Shown one piece after another: positions 37,177 through 45,220 of a stretch of 64,000 bases of DNA (the stretch's first letter is position 1; each line of letters starts with the position of its first letter). The stretch is from Psychroflexus torquis ATCC 700755. Lineage in GTDB: Bacteria > Bacteroidota > Bacteroidia > Flavobacteriales > Flavobacteriaceae. The notes under the pieces were generated by a model. It did no database searches and was not told the DNA's origin. It saw only the letters and a list, made by a program, of their open reading frames with translations. The DNA lies in contig NC_018721.1 in the NCBI RefSeq assembly GCF_000153485.2, positions 248,001 through 312,000 on the forward strand, read 5' to 3'. The translations under genes were made by a program, and so were the position numbers.

Positions 37177-37726
37177 GAGAGGAAGATCTTAAGGTTTCTA
37201 ATTTTGTTTTGAGGAGTCGTTTAGCTTTAAACAACTGTGATCTGGAGGTCGCTTCAGAAATACGAAGGGTTTTTGCTATGGCTTTATGCGTATAATCGTC
37301 TATGACATGCATGGTAAAAACCACTTTATAGCCTTCTGGCAATTCATCAATAAGGCCTTGTAATTCTTCTACAGACCATTCGTTTATACTTGGCATCTCA
37401 ACAGTTTCAAACTGTTCTACCACATCCGTAGAAAACTCGATGCGCTTTTTCTGTCTTAAAAAATCGATAGCCGTGGTCACCATAATCCGACGGACCCACC
37501 CTTCAAAACTGCCTTTATTTTCGTACTGCTTTAGATTTTTAAATACTTTTACAAAAGCCGTAGACATGACATCTTCAGCATGATGGAAATCTGAAATGTA
37601 AATCCTACACACCGATAGCATTTTGGGAGCGAATCGCTTGTAAAGGCGATACTGTGCCTTTTGGCTATGCTGCTGAGCATCTTGGATGTCTCGCTCTAAA
37701 TCTCTATGTAAGTTTATCAGTTTCAT
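37163..37726 (-). CDS. ECF-type RNA polymerase sigma factor
   Basis: The 187-residue regulator has sigma-2 (AQYRLYKRFAPKMLSVCRIY, HAEDVMSTAFVKVFKNLKQY, the Trp-rich GSFEGWVRRIMVTTAIDFLR) and sigma-4 with HTH (LPEGYKVVFTMHVIDDYTHKAIAKTLRISEATSRSQLFKAKRLLK). The ATG at 37726 was chosen over a TTG three codons upstream. It should direct transcription of its own operon with the overlapping anti-sigma-like gene. Its first codons and leader (37725-37831) are copied at 39386-39492. Confidence 0.92.
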   Translation of the reverse strand: MKLINLHRDLERDIQDAQQHSQKAQYRLYKRFAPKMLSVCRIYISDFHHAEDVMSTAFVKVFKNLKQYENKGSFEGWVRRIMVTTAIDFLRQKKRIEFSTDVVEQFETVEMPSINEWSVEELQGLIDELPEGYKVVFTMHVIDDYTHKAIAKTLRISEATSRSQLFKAKRLLKTKLETLRSSSHGQV

Positions 37727-37831
37727 AGGTTTCAATGGGGGGTCTATAAGTAAAGACGATCAAAAAGCCTTTAGCGTTGCCTGGAGATTGGATTTTTTAG
37801 GATTTATGTTTAAACTCCATTCTCACCAAGC
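37725..37831. repeat. Leader/start region of the sigma gene, copy A of a 107-bp direct repeat
   Basis: This segment matches 39386-39492 over 107 bp without gaps, with about 12 mismatches by eye. It probably contains the sigma-gene promoter. The two copies bracket the MITE and esterase-like pseudogene segment. Confidence 0.8.
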
Positions 37832-37881
37832 TTCCGTTTCAACACAATCCCGGTCATTTTTGTTAAGCCCTATTGGCATTA

Positions 37882-38089
37882 TACTAATTTAGACCTATAA
37901 TATCGCAATAAATCGTTTTACCGATACTAATTCGGCACAGGCTTTTTTCGCCTGCTTTTTATCAAAAATAATTACTGTAACTAACGCAATGCTAATTATT
38001 TTTAATTTCAATAAATCAAAAAACCTGTGCTGAGCTACGTCGTAGTATAATTCAATTTATTCATACGACATTATAGATTTAATTTGGTA
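37882..38089. repeat. MITE-like element, copy 7 (208 bp)
   Basis: It begins TACTAATTTAGACC and ends AATTTGGTA with TTA at 37879-37881 and 38090-38092. The right duplication is the very stop codon (TAA on minus) of the esterase-like gene, so the insertion hit the stop codon and regenerated it. It contains both modules (ACGTAGCTCAGCACA and AGGCTTTTTTCGCCT). Confidence 0.88.
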
Positions 38090-39361
38090 TTAGTTTTTTA
38101 TCTCTTGGAAATAAACTAGATAATCAAATTGATTATCATTTTTTAATTTCATTATACCCGATGAAATTCCATGATTTCTAATTGTTAATTTTCCGATATC
38201 TTTGGTTTCAATGAAGTTTATGTTTTTGTTTGCATTAAAAGTGATTTTGTTGGCAATCCAATTGCTCTTTTTTAGTGGAGAGAAATCATTACTAAGCGTT
38301 TTTTTCTTAAAATCAAGTCCTATAGCAAGATATTCCGATTTGAAATTTTCGTACAAGTGGTATCCAATTGGTTTGAACCATAATGATTTGGACTTATCAA
38401 TATGTCTATTGTGAGCCCACATTAAAACTGGCTTTGTTTTATTTTTAATTATTTCTTTGATAATAATAGCCCTATTTCTATCGCTAACATTAAGAAAGTT
38501 TAATGGATTTGAGTTTCCATATTCCCAAGCGTGATTTAATGAAAGTAAATCCATATGAATGTCTTTGTCAAGGGAAACTTCCTTTTCAAATAATTCATTC
38601 ATTTTTTTAAGTGTATGTTCCGTTAAGTCTTGATCATCTTTGTTGAGCTTTTTTAAATTATAGCCTTTTTGAAGGAATATTTTAAAAAGTAATTTAAGAC
38701 CTTCGTTTGAAAGTTTAGTTTTTAATTCAGGTTGGTGATTATTTATGAAGCTTAAAACTTCTTTCATTGCACAAGAACCGCATTGAGAATCAAATCCGAT
38801 AAATTTAATTTTATCTGCTTTTGATTTATCTCTATTAAAATTTTTAGACCATTCAATAAATTCTTTCATAGTATTATACCAAATTAGACCTATAATGACG
38901 CAATAAATCGTTTCTTTTTCGCCTGCTTTTCATCAAAAATAATTACCGTAGCTAAGGCTATGCTACTTATTTTTGATTTCAATCAATCAAAAAATAATTC
39001 AATTTATTCATACGGCATTATAAATATAATTTGGTATTACTTCGCCAAACCCCATAGAGATTTTCCTTCATCAAAATGTCTATGTCAGTAGTTTGTAGTT
39101 CGCCAGAGATATATCTATTGATTTGCTTAGAATTTGAAAAATCATTTTCAAGCATAAAAGTTGTTATAATATCATTTTCAACTAATTCTTTAAAAAAATT
39201 GATATTCCATTCTGCAAAATCCTTGATAGCGTAAATAGAAGCTCCTACTACAATTATTTTTTTGTTTTGTAAGTTTTCAAACTTGTCAATAAAAGTATTT
39301 TGCGCATTTAAAATTGATGTGAAACAAAAAAAAACAATATGATTAATGTTTTTCTTTTCAT
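38090..39361 (-). pseudogene. Erythromycin-esterase-like protein, interrupted by a MITE
   Basis: The minus-strand 5' part (39361 down to 39040) encodes a signal-type start, then LNAQNTFIDKFENLQNKKII and VVGASIYAIKDF, ending YGVWRS. MITE copy 8 follows, and the rest (38873 down to 38090) continues NTMKEFIEWSKNFN...IGFDSQCG to FQEIKN. Removing the MITE and one TAA rejoins YGVWRSNTMKEFIEW in frame. A run of nine T near the start adds a frameshift. The family's GE-x-THG catalytic motif reads G-A-S-I-Y-A, so activity was probably lost before the MITE arrived. Confidence 0.85.
38877..39036. repeat. MITE-like element, copy 8 (160 bp, short form)
   Basis: It has ends TACCAAATTAGACC and AATTTGGTA with TTA at 38874-38876 and 39037-39039. 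It lacks the CTGTGCTGAGCTACGTCGTAG block, which makes it the shortest copy. It splits the esterase-like gene. Confidence 0.9.
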
Positions 39362-39385
39362 TTTTACATTTTAAAATTAATGTTA

Positions 39386-39492
39386 ATAGGTTTCAGTGGG
39401 ATGTCTATAAGTATAGACAATCAAAAAACCTTTAGCGTTGCCTGGAGATTGGATTTTTTAGGATTTATTTTTAAACTATCTTATAACCAAGC
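39386..39492. repeat. Copy B of the sigma-leader direct repeat
   Basis: Same 107-bp segment as 37725-37831 in the same orientation, starting ATAGGTTTCA. The sigma start codon is not preserved here (ATTAAC instead of ATGAAA on the minus strand). It now lies upstream of the esterase-like pseudogene, whose transcription it may have driven. Confidence 0.8.
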
Positions 39493-39575
39493 ATCCAATC
39501 CTAGGCTATACAAAGCATAAGATCTTATCTTGATCCAATAAAGATATCTAAAATAAATTCAGAAAAAATAAAAAA

Positions 39576-39951
39576 AGCAGGTCTATAAGCCGGGTTCTGT
39601 CATTCAATGGAAATTGAATGCCCTATCATTTATCTAGGATTTTCGTTACCAAAAACCTCCATCTGTTTACCCTCCAAGATTGGGCGCACAACCCTCGAGC
39701 CTTGGTTTACATAACATTTCACCACATAGAGTTTACCGATTTCACTACAGCCGTACTGTACTTGCTTTCTGTTGCACTGGTCCTTTCATGCCTAGGGCAT
39801 GACGACGGGTGTTACCCGCTATGTTTGTGCTATGGTGTCCGGACTTTCCTCCTTGTTCTGAACTTGATTCAGAATCGATTAAACTTTGAAACAAAATTTA
39901 ACTAGATGCCGAAACGAGTTCTGCACACGGCGATAAGGCGACCTGCAGTGC
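39576..39951 (-). ncRNA. rnpB: RNase P RNA (type A)
   Basis: On the minus strand the universally conserved segments occur in order: GAGGAAAGTCCGGACACC near the 5' side, AGAAAG-type and CACAGAAA-like internal parts, and ACAGAACCCGGCTTATAGACC at the 3' end. The catalytic RNA removes 5' leaders from pre-tRNAs with the RnpA protein. The ends are estimated to about 10 bp. An A-rich stretch on the plus strand at about 39568 gives the U run that could end transcription. Confidence 0.93.
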
Positions 39952-40036
39952 AAAAGTAAGGCTATTTCTGGAAGTATAGTGTAATGGAGAGTCTTCTTAT
40001 TGGACAAAATTGAGATAAATTTTTAATCTATATCCA

Positions 40037-40369
40037 TTACAATCTTGATGTTTTTTTTACCAATTCCGATAGGTCTTCTGGTAAGTATCCTATTTTTTTG
40101 GTAAGTCTTTTATTATCTATAGCGCGCATTTGATCTATCATGATGTCACAGGATTGATGAACATTGACCTGCCCTTTTTTAATATGAACTCTCAATATGT
40201 CAGGGCTTTTCTTAACATTTGTGGTTATGGGACAGATCAATGTTGAAGGATGCGGAATTTTATTGAGTAAATCGGTTTAAATGACTAGAACTGGTCGTGT
40301 TTTCTCGGGTTCGGTTCCGAGTTGGGGATTCAAATCAGCAATCCAAATTTTAAATTGCTTAATCTGCAT
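40037..40369 (-). pseudogene. mazF: MazF/PemK-type toxin with a single nonsense codon
   Basis: The minus-strand frame reads QFKIWIADLNPQLGTEPEKT and RPVLVI-stop-TDLLNKIPHPST, then LICPITTNV to SCDIMIDQMRAIDNKRL. It is a full-length MazF endoribonuclease (about 110 residues) except for one TAA where relatives have Gln (CAA), a single C-to-T change. The start overlaps the antitoxin stop by 11 bp. Catalytic-fold residues (Arg of TRPV, Thr of PITT) remain, so the loss looks recent. Confidence 0.85.
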
Positions 40370-40589
40370 TTTCAATATTTTCAAATTCTTTGAGGACAGA
40401 CATAGAGTCTTCTTGAACAAGCTCTGATTCTTTCTTTAGTTTTTCCTCCATGATTTGCTTACGCTGCAATTTATTATAAAAATCTAGAGCCTCATTAATA
40501 TACCGATGACGTGGTTTTTTTATTCTAGCGAGAATCTTTTCGGTTTCACCGAAAATAGATTCATCTATTTTAAGAGATATAGTTTTCAT
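40359..40589 (-). CDS. Antitoxin of the MazF-type pair
   Basis: The 76-residue protein has an N-terminal ribbon-helix-helix-like segment (KTISLKIDESIFGETEKILA, then RHRYINEALDFYNKLQ) and an acidic C-terminal tail (ELVQEDSMSVLKEFENIE) suited to wrap the toxin. It is intact while the toxin gene is broken. It probably still represses its own promoter. It overlaps the toxin start. Confidence 0.8.
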   Translation of the reverse strand: MKTISLKIDESIFGETEKILARIKKPRHRYINEALDFYNKLQRKQIMEEKLKKESELVQEDSMSVLKEFENIENAD

Positions 40590-40748
40590 TATTAAATCAT
40601 ATACTATAAAGTTACATACTTTTAGCCTATGATAAAAGCATATGTTGCATTTATGACTTGAATCCAGCTATAAATTGACTTGTAGACAAATATAAAGGTA
40701 GAATAGTTAAATGACACAATTGTCCCATTACAGAACTTTTCTTTTAAA

Positions 40749-41657
40749 TTAATTTACCCCCCTTTTATTCAGTACAACTCTATAGAGAGATGTTCTAGCG
40801 GTGATATATAGTTGGTTTCTTTCTTTTCCTCCAAAACTCACATTAGAGGGTTGTTCTGGGACTTTTATGGTTTTTAATAATTCACCTTGGGGTGAAAAAA
40901 TATCCACTTGTGGTTTCCCACTCGTCGTAAGATATACATTCCCTTGCTTATCTATGGTCATTCCATCGCCACCAAATTCAACAAACAGCTTTTTATGGGA
41001 TAGCTTGCCGCTGTTTTCGATAGTATATTGATACGTTTTTTCAGCTCCTGGGTCGGTGATGTAAAGGGTTTTACCATCGGGTGTTCCTATTAGCCCATTG
41101 GGTTTTATAAGATCTTCCGTCACACGACTAACAGAATTATTATCAGAACTGATATAGTAAACTTGCATACTCCCTTGAGGAAGTTGATGTTGATCATTTC
41201 CATATTTGGGATCTGTAAAATAAGCTCCGCCTTTTGGATTGATCCAAATATCATTGGTTCGATTAAATTCCTTTTCGTTGTATTGAGTGGCTATTGGGGT
41301 ATACTCTCCCTCTAGACTTGTCCTTGTGATTCTTAACTTTCCACCCTCACAGGCCCATAAATTCTGATCTTCGTCAAAATAAAGTCCGTTGGCTCCATTA
41401 CTCTCTTCTCTATAAATCTTTAGACTATCTTCTAGTGTCCAGATATATATCTTATAGTCTGGAATATCAGTAAAATAGACATTCCCATAAACATCAGCCG
41501 CTGGGCCTTCAGTAAATTTGAATTCACCAGCTAGTTTTTCTAACTCTTTAAGAATCGTTATTTCAAATTTACTTTCTTTGACTTGACGCTTTTCTTTAGT
41601 TTTCGTTCCACAAGAGAAGAGTGCAAAAGCGATTAAAAAACATCCGATAGTTTTCAT
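40749..41657 (-). CDS. SMP-30/gluconolactonase-like lipoprotein
   Basis: The 302-residue exported lipoprotein has the lipobox ALFSC (Cys16). The six-bladed propeller shows the family metal ligands: Glu in FKFTEGPAADVYGNVYFTD, Asn in NRTNDIW, Asn in LIKPNGL and Asp in LYITDPG. Relatives hydrolyse gluconolactone and other sugar lactones. The exact substrate is not deducible. It lies upstream of, but is not tightly linked with, the GDPD operon. Confidence 0.88.
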   Translation of the reverse strand: MKTIGCFLIAFALFSCGTKTKEKRQVKESKFEITILKELEKLAGEFKFTEGPAADVYGNVYFTDIPDYKIYIWTLEDSLKIYREESNGANGLYFDEDQNLWACEGGKLRITRTSLEGEYTPIATQYNEKEFNRTNDIWINPKGGAYFTDPKYGNDQHQLPQGSMQVYYISSDNNSVSRVTEDLIKPNGLIGTPDGKTLYITDPGAEKTYQYTIENSGKLSHKKLFVEFGGDGMTIDKQGNVYLTTSGKPQVDIFSPQGELLKTIKVPEQPSNVSFGGKERNQLYITARTSLYRVVLNKRGVN

Positions 41658-41765
41658 GAGGTTTAGATTTTGTGTTTTAAAAATTTCAAAGTGTCATTCA
41701 CATTATTATTAGTCACCTCAAAAAAAGTTGGCGAAAAAGTTTAAAAAGGATTCAAGACCAAGTTA

Positions 41766-42686
41766 CTATTTTTTATTACTAATCCCTTTTTTGAACTTTA
41801 AAGCTCTATCAGGATAATCGGTAATGAGTCCGTCTACTCCTAGTTTTAATAGGCTTTTCATCTGTTCTGGCTCATTGACAGTCCAGGGAATCAATTTCAT
41901 CCCTTTAGAATGCACAGTTTCCACCATACTTTTATTCACTAAAGGAAAATAAGGACTATAAATCTCTGGTACAAATCCCAATTGCTCTAAAGCCGTATCT
42001 AAATCGATTTCATAGACCAAAACAGCTAGACTAACCTCTGGATGGGAGTGGTGTAATTCTTTTAAAATCCTGAAGTCAAAACTTTGTAAATTCACTCTTG
42101 TCATGTTGGTTTCTTGCTGAAGAAGATCCATGACCAGATTTACAAACACTTGTGGTTTTGGATGATAAAGTTCATCCCCTTCTGATGAGCTTTTTAGTTC
42201 GATATTGAAGTTGATCTTCTTACCGTGATTTTTGCTAATGCTATCTGCCATATGTAACACCTCTATGAGAAGGGGTTTGTAAGCGGTCTCCAACTGCTGT
42301 TCTGGAAATACTGGATTATATTTACTTCCGCAGTCGTAAGTCAATACCTCTTCGTAGGTCATTTGATAGATATTGTAGTCCTTTTCACTTTTTTTAGTCA
42401 TAGAATTGCCATCAGGACCTAAACAGATATCGGCATTCATCCAAGGCTCATGAGACACGACTATTTGATTGTCTTTAGTCACTACCACGTCCAACTCCAA
42501 CGTATTAACTCCAAGTTCCAACGCCTTTTGAAAGGCGTGTAAGGTATTTTCAGGAGCTAAACCTCTAGCTCCGCGATGGCCTTGTAAATCGAAAGTATGT
42601 GTTGATAATTTTGAAATGGTTTTGTCTTTAGTGGTTTGAGCTGTTAATGAGGGAAACGCTAATATAAAAACAAATAGATATTTCAT
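41766..42686 (-). CDS. Secreted glycerophosphodiester phosphodiesterase
   Basis: The 306-residue TIM-barrel enzyme has a signal peptide (FVFILAFPSLTAQ). It carries the GDPD motifs H-R-G-A-R-G-L-A-P-E-N-T, E-L-D-V-V-V-T-K-D and V-S-H-E-P. It cleaves deacylated phospholipid head groups to glycerol-3-phosphate and alcohols. The start codon overlaps the stop of the upstream alpha/beta hydrolase (TGATG). A lipase followed by a GDPD would degrade phospholipids stepwise outside the inner membrane. Confidence 0.94.
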   Translation of the reverse strand: MKYLFVFILAFPSLTAQTTKDKTISKLSTHTFDLQGHRGARGLAPENTLHAFQKALELGVNTLELDVVVTKDNQIVVSHEPWMNADICLGPDGNSMTKKSEKDYNIYQMTYEEVLTYDCGSKYNPVFPEQQLETAYKPLLIEVLHMADSISKNHGKKINFNIELKSSSEGDELYHPKPQVFVNLVMDLLQQETNMTRVNLQSFDFRILKELHHSHPEVSLAVLVYEIDLDTALEQLGFVPEIYSPYFPLVNKSMVETVHSKGMKLIPWTVNEPEQMKSLLKLGVDGLITDYPDRALKFKKGISNKK

Positions 42687-43642
42687 CAGTTCTGGATTTG
42701 AGATTTAATAAATTTTTCACTAGCATCAAGCACCGACATCCAATCCTTGGACCTCAGGTCACTCGCAATAACGTGATTTCCTGTTTCAGGAAAAGCTTGC
42801 TTTTGTTTCTGGGAGTCTAAAGTTCCCAGCTGATTGTACATATCCAACATAGCTGGAACCGAAACAACTTGATCTTGCTCCTTCTCATTTTTATAGTAGT
42901 ACGCCATAAAAACCGGACACTCAACTGCCTTAAAGGTCTCTAGTGTCATCGTTTGTTGAAGCATACCAATTAAGGCTACATAAGCATTAATATGGTATTG
43001 TGTGGACCAGAACTTATTCTCAGATTCAGAGCGATCTATTTTTTGGACTTCACCACCAATCATAGATTTAAACAGTTCACGACCTTCTGGAGTGGTTATT
43101 TGATTCATCATAGGATTTTTAAGACCTACAAAGGGAGAATACAAGATTAAGCCTGCAAGATCTTTATAGTGGGAAGCTAAATATAAACTTAGTGTACCTC
43201 CAGTAGATGTACTGATGAGAACTACTTTTTTACCAAGTAGTCGACCAATATCTAAAGCCTCTTTAGCTGATACTAAGTATGTCTCTTTGGTGAGTTCTTT
43301 AAAGCCTTGGGTTCCACTTCTCCCATGACCTTTGAGTCTGGCGTAATAAACGTTTGCCTTAAACGTTTTAGACAACTTGGAAATCACTGGTTCTGCCTCC
43401 ATCCTACTCGCTCCAAAACCGTGGAGGTAAACGAAAGCAAGATCTGTTTGCTTATTTGGTTGATCTGCCCACGAAATCATAGCATTGTTATCCTTCTTTA
43501 AGTCATCTACCGATGCTTCCTTCTCTTGAAGCCATTGGTTTACGGAATCTAAAGTATAAGGGACACTCGACTGGGCTTGAAGCTGGAGGCTTAAAAGGGA
43601 TAGTAAGATAAATCTAATAAGCATATTCATTTTCATAATCAT
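42686..43642 (-). CDS. Secreted alpha/beta hydrolase (monoacylglycerol lipase-like)
   Basis: The 318-residue hydrolase has a signal peptide (ILLSLLSLQLQAQ) and oxyanion segment V-Y-L-H-G-F-G-A-S. The nucleophile elbow is S-T-S-T-G-G (Ser in place of the usual first Gly). An acid region and the catalytic His are in GNHVIASD. The cap-like middle resembles monoglyceride lipases or lysophospholipases. It is the first gene of a two-gene operon with the GDPD, overlapping by one base. A downstream in-frame Met (codon 4 or 6) could equally be the start. Confidence 0.85.
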   Translation of the reverse strand: MIMKMNMLIRFILLSLLSLQLQAQSSVPYTLDSVNQWLQEKEASVDDLKKDNNAMISWADQPNKQTDLAFVYLHGFGASRMEAEPVISKLSKTFKANVYYARLKGHGRSGTQGFKELTKETYLVSAKEALDIGRLLGKKVVLISTSTGGTLSLYLASHYKDLAGLILYSPFVGLKNPMMNQITTPEGRELFKSMIGGEVQKIDRSESENKFWSTQYHINAYVALIGMLQQTMTLETFKAVECPVFMAYYYKNEKEQDQVVSVPAMLDMYNQLGTLDSQKQKQAFPETGNHVIASDLRSKDWMSVLDASEKFIKSQIQN

Positions 43643-43685
43643 TTTAGTAAGTTTTAGATAAAGATACTACACATTTTGACTTAGA

Positions 43686-43780
43686 ATCTTACTGAAAATT
43701 GAACTCCATAAAACCGTGGAGGTCCAGCGATAAATGTTGGTATTCCAAAAGCCTGACCAGTATTTCCTGCATCTATGATA
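43686..43780 (-). pseudogene. 3' end of a TonB-dependent receptor
   Basis: On the minus strand the frame IIDAGNTGQAFGIPTFIAGP is followed by PRFYGVQFSVRF-stop, a typical last strand of a TonB-dependent outer-membrane receptor ending in Phe. Everything upstream is absent: the MITE copy starts at 43782 and beyond it no receptor sequence resumes. It is a deletion remnant. Confidence 0.6.
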
Positions 43781-43928
43781 ATACCAATTTAGTTTTTAAA
43801 AATTGTATTAAAAATTTGAATTATACTTCGACGCAGCTCAGCACAGGTTTTTTATTTAGTTGAGGAAAAAATATAAGCATAGCACTAGTTACGGTTCTAT
43901 TTTACGACGATTAATAAGTAAAAAGGAA

Positions 43929-44913
43929 ACTGATTTTAGAGGTAGCTACTTAAGTACATATTAATTTGGATTGATATAATTTCGGTTTTTGCATCATTCT
44001 AGAAACAAGGTTATGAAAGATGGTTTTCTTACTTCTAGACCTATTCAATCGATAACAAAATTCATCAAAATATCCACTAATATGGAAAGAACTTACATAT
44101 GAATAGGTAGTTCTAATCCACGATTTGATTTGATGAATCATAGTGTGTAATATTTTGAAGTTTTTCCCAGAATTACTAGGTATCTGTTCGATATTATATT
44201 CTTTAGCTATAGGTCTATATCCGCGCCACAAATCCGTGTTGATACTTGCCGTTTTTGAGATATGCTTATCAAATATTGGACGCAATTCTTTAGCAGAAAA
44301 GTCATTTATTTGATTCACGTACATTCTTTTCACTTTTCCATTTTCTGTTAGTTCAAGGGCTACTACAGCTTTTTTTTTCTTGGTATTATAGCTTCTCCCA
44401 ACCTTACCATCTTCTTTTCCACCTACCACAAATTCATCTACCTCAACGCGATTCATCATTGGAAAGTTCTCACTAGACTTCATAGCATCACGAACCTTGT
44501 ACATGAACATTCGGGCAGTATAAGGTGTAACTCCTACTCGTTTTGCCAAATAACTTGCTGATAAACTACGAGTAGTCGTTGCCATTTCAAAACAGATGAT
44601 AAAAGCCTTATCTAATCCAAATTTTACTTTATGAAAAAGCGTGTTTGCAGATGCTGATTCTGTATGACTACATTTATTACAGGTACGATCATAATTGGAA
44701 CGAATTTGACAAGCACTATGACTACATTTTACACATTTGAAACCATTTTCCCATTTTATTTCTGATAGGTATTCCTTACAAGAAAGCACAGAATTGAACC
44801 GAACATAAAACTCTTGGGCATTTTGCCCTTCAAAATTAATCATACAACTCTTATTTTATTCACATTCAAGATACAAAAAACTATGAAACTAAATAGCTAC
44901 CTCTAACTGATTT
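43929..44913 (-). mobile_element. Complete IS1595-family element with 8-bp target duplication
   Basis: The element proper is 43937-44905 (969 bp). The ends are TAGAGGTAGCTA at left and TAGCTACCTCTA at right, and ACTGATTT occurs at 43929-43936 and 44906-44913. An 8-bp duplication is the norm for IS1595. Its intact transposase gene suggests recent movement. Confidence 0.92.
43950..44843 (-). CDS. IS1595-family transposase (ISXO2-like)
   Basis: The 297-residue DDE-type enzyme has an N-terminal zinc ribbon (C-V-K-C...C-N-K-C, residues about 37-58). An HTH region follows (LSASYLAKRVGVTPYTARMF). The ISXO2-like catalytic domain has the first Asp in VEVDEFVVGG, the second in TDLWRGY, and H-x3-N/E-type residues near HTMIHQIKSW. 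It is intact. The decayed relative at 1807-2515 is a second member of the same group. Confidence 0.92.
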   Translation of the reverse strand: MINFEGQNAQEFYVRFNSVLSCKEYLSEIKWENGFKCVKCSHSACQIRSNYDRTCNKCSHTESASANTLFHKVKFGLDKAFIICFEMATTTRSLSASYLAKRVGVTPYTARMFMYKVRDAMKSSENFPMMNRVEVDEFVVGGKEDGKVGRSYNTKKKKAVVALELTENGKVKRMYVNQINDFSAKELRPIFDKHISKTASINTDLWRGYRPIAKEYNIEQIPSNSGKNFKILHTMIHQIKSWIRTTYSYVSSFHISGYFDEFCYRLNRSRSKKTIFHNLVSRMMQKPKLYQSKLICT

Positions 44914-44949
44914 TATACAACATTTGAATGCTAATTTAATATTAACCTC

Positions 44950-45060
44950 TTATGGTCACTTTAAAGTATCTACCTCCTGATCTATCACAAATTACCACTA
45001 CAGCTACTTTTTCATCAATTATGCCTGCTCGCTTTTTTGGTTTTCTACCTAAATGACATC
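44950..45060 (-). pseudogene. Fragment of another IS1595-like transposase
   Basis: The minus-strand frame reads CHLGRKPKKRAGIIDEKVAV then VVICDRSGGRYFKVTIRG, which resembles the region around the second catalytic Asp of IS1595 transposases with the R-K-P-x-K-R signature. Only about 37 codons remain. The following 160 bp to 45220 hold no gene. Confidence 0.45.
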
Positions 45061-45220
45061 CCTCTTTTTCTGAGTAGACAAAAAAATTTACCGCTTGCGA
45101 CTATGACCTCAAATCTAAAGGGATCATATCTATATGGTTCTGTATTATAATATAAGACATATTCATCCTAGAACACAGCTACATCTTATTAGAAAATCGT
45201 GAATCTTAATCTTTAATAGT

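Larger units (their letters stand above)
43782..44941. repeat. MITE-like element, copy 9, carrying a nested IS1595 element
   Basis: The left part 43782-43936 begins TACCAATTTAGT and has the CTTCGACGCAGCTCAGCACA block. The right part 44914-44941 reads TATACAACATTTGAATGCTAA and matches the end of copy 1. The IS and one 8-bp duplication separate them. Joined, the element is about 183 bp, the normal family size. Confidence 0.85.

Noticed and set aside
39618..39905. Open frame of 95 codons on the plus strand
   Set aside because: It lies antisense to the conserved RNase P RNA.
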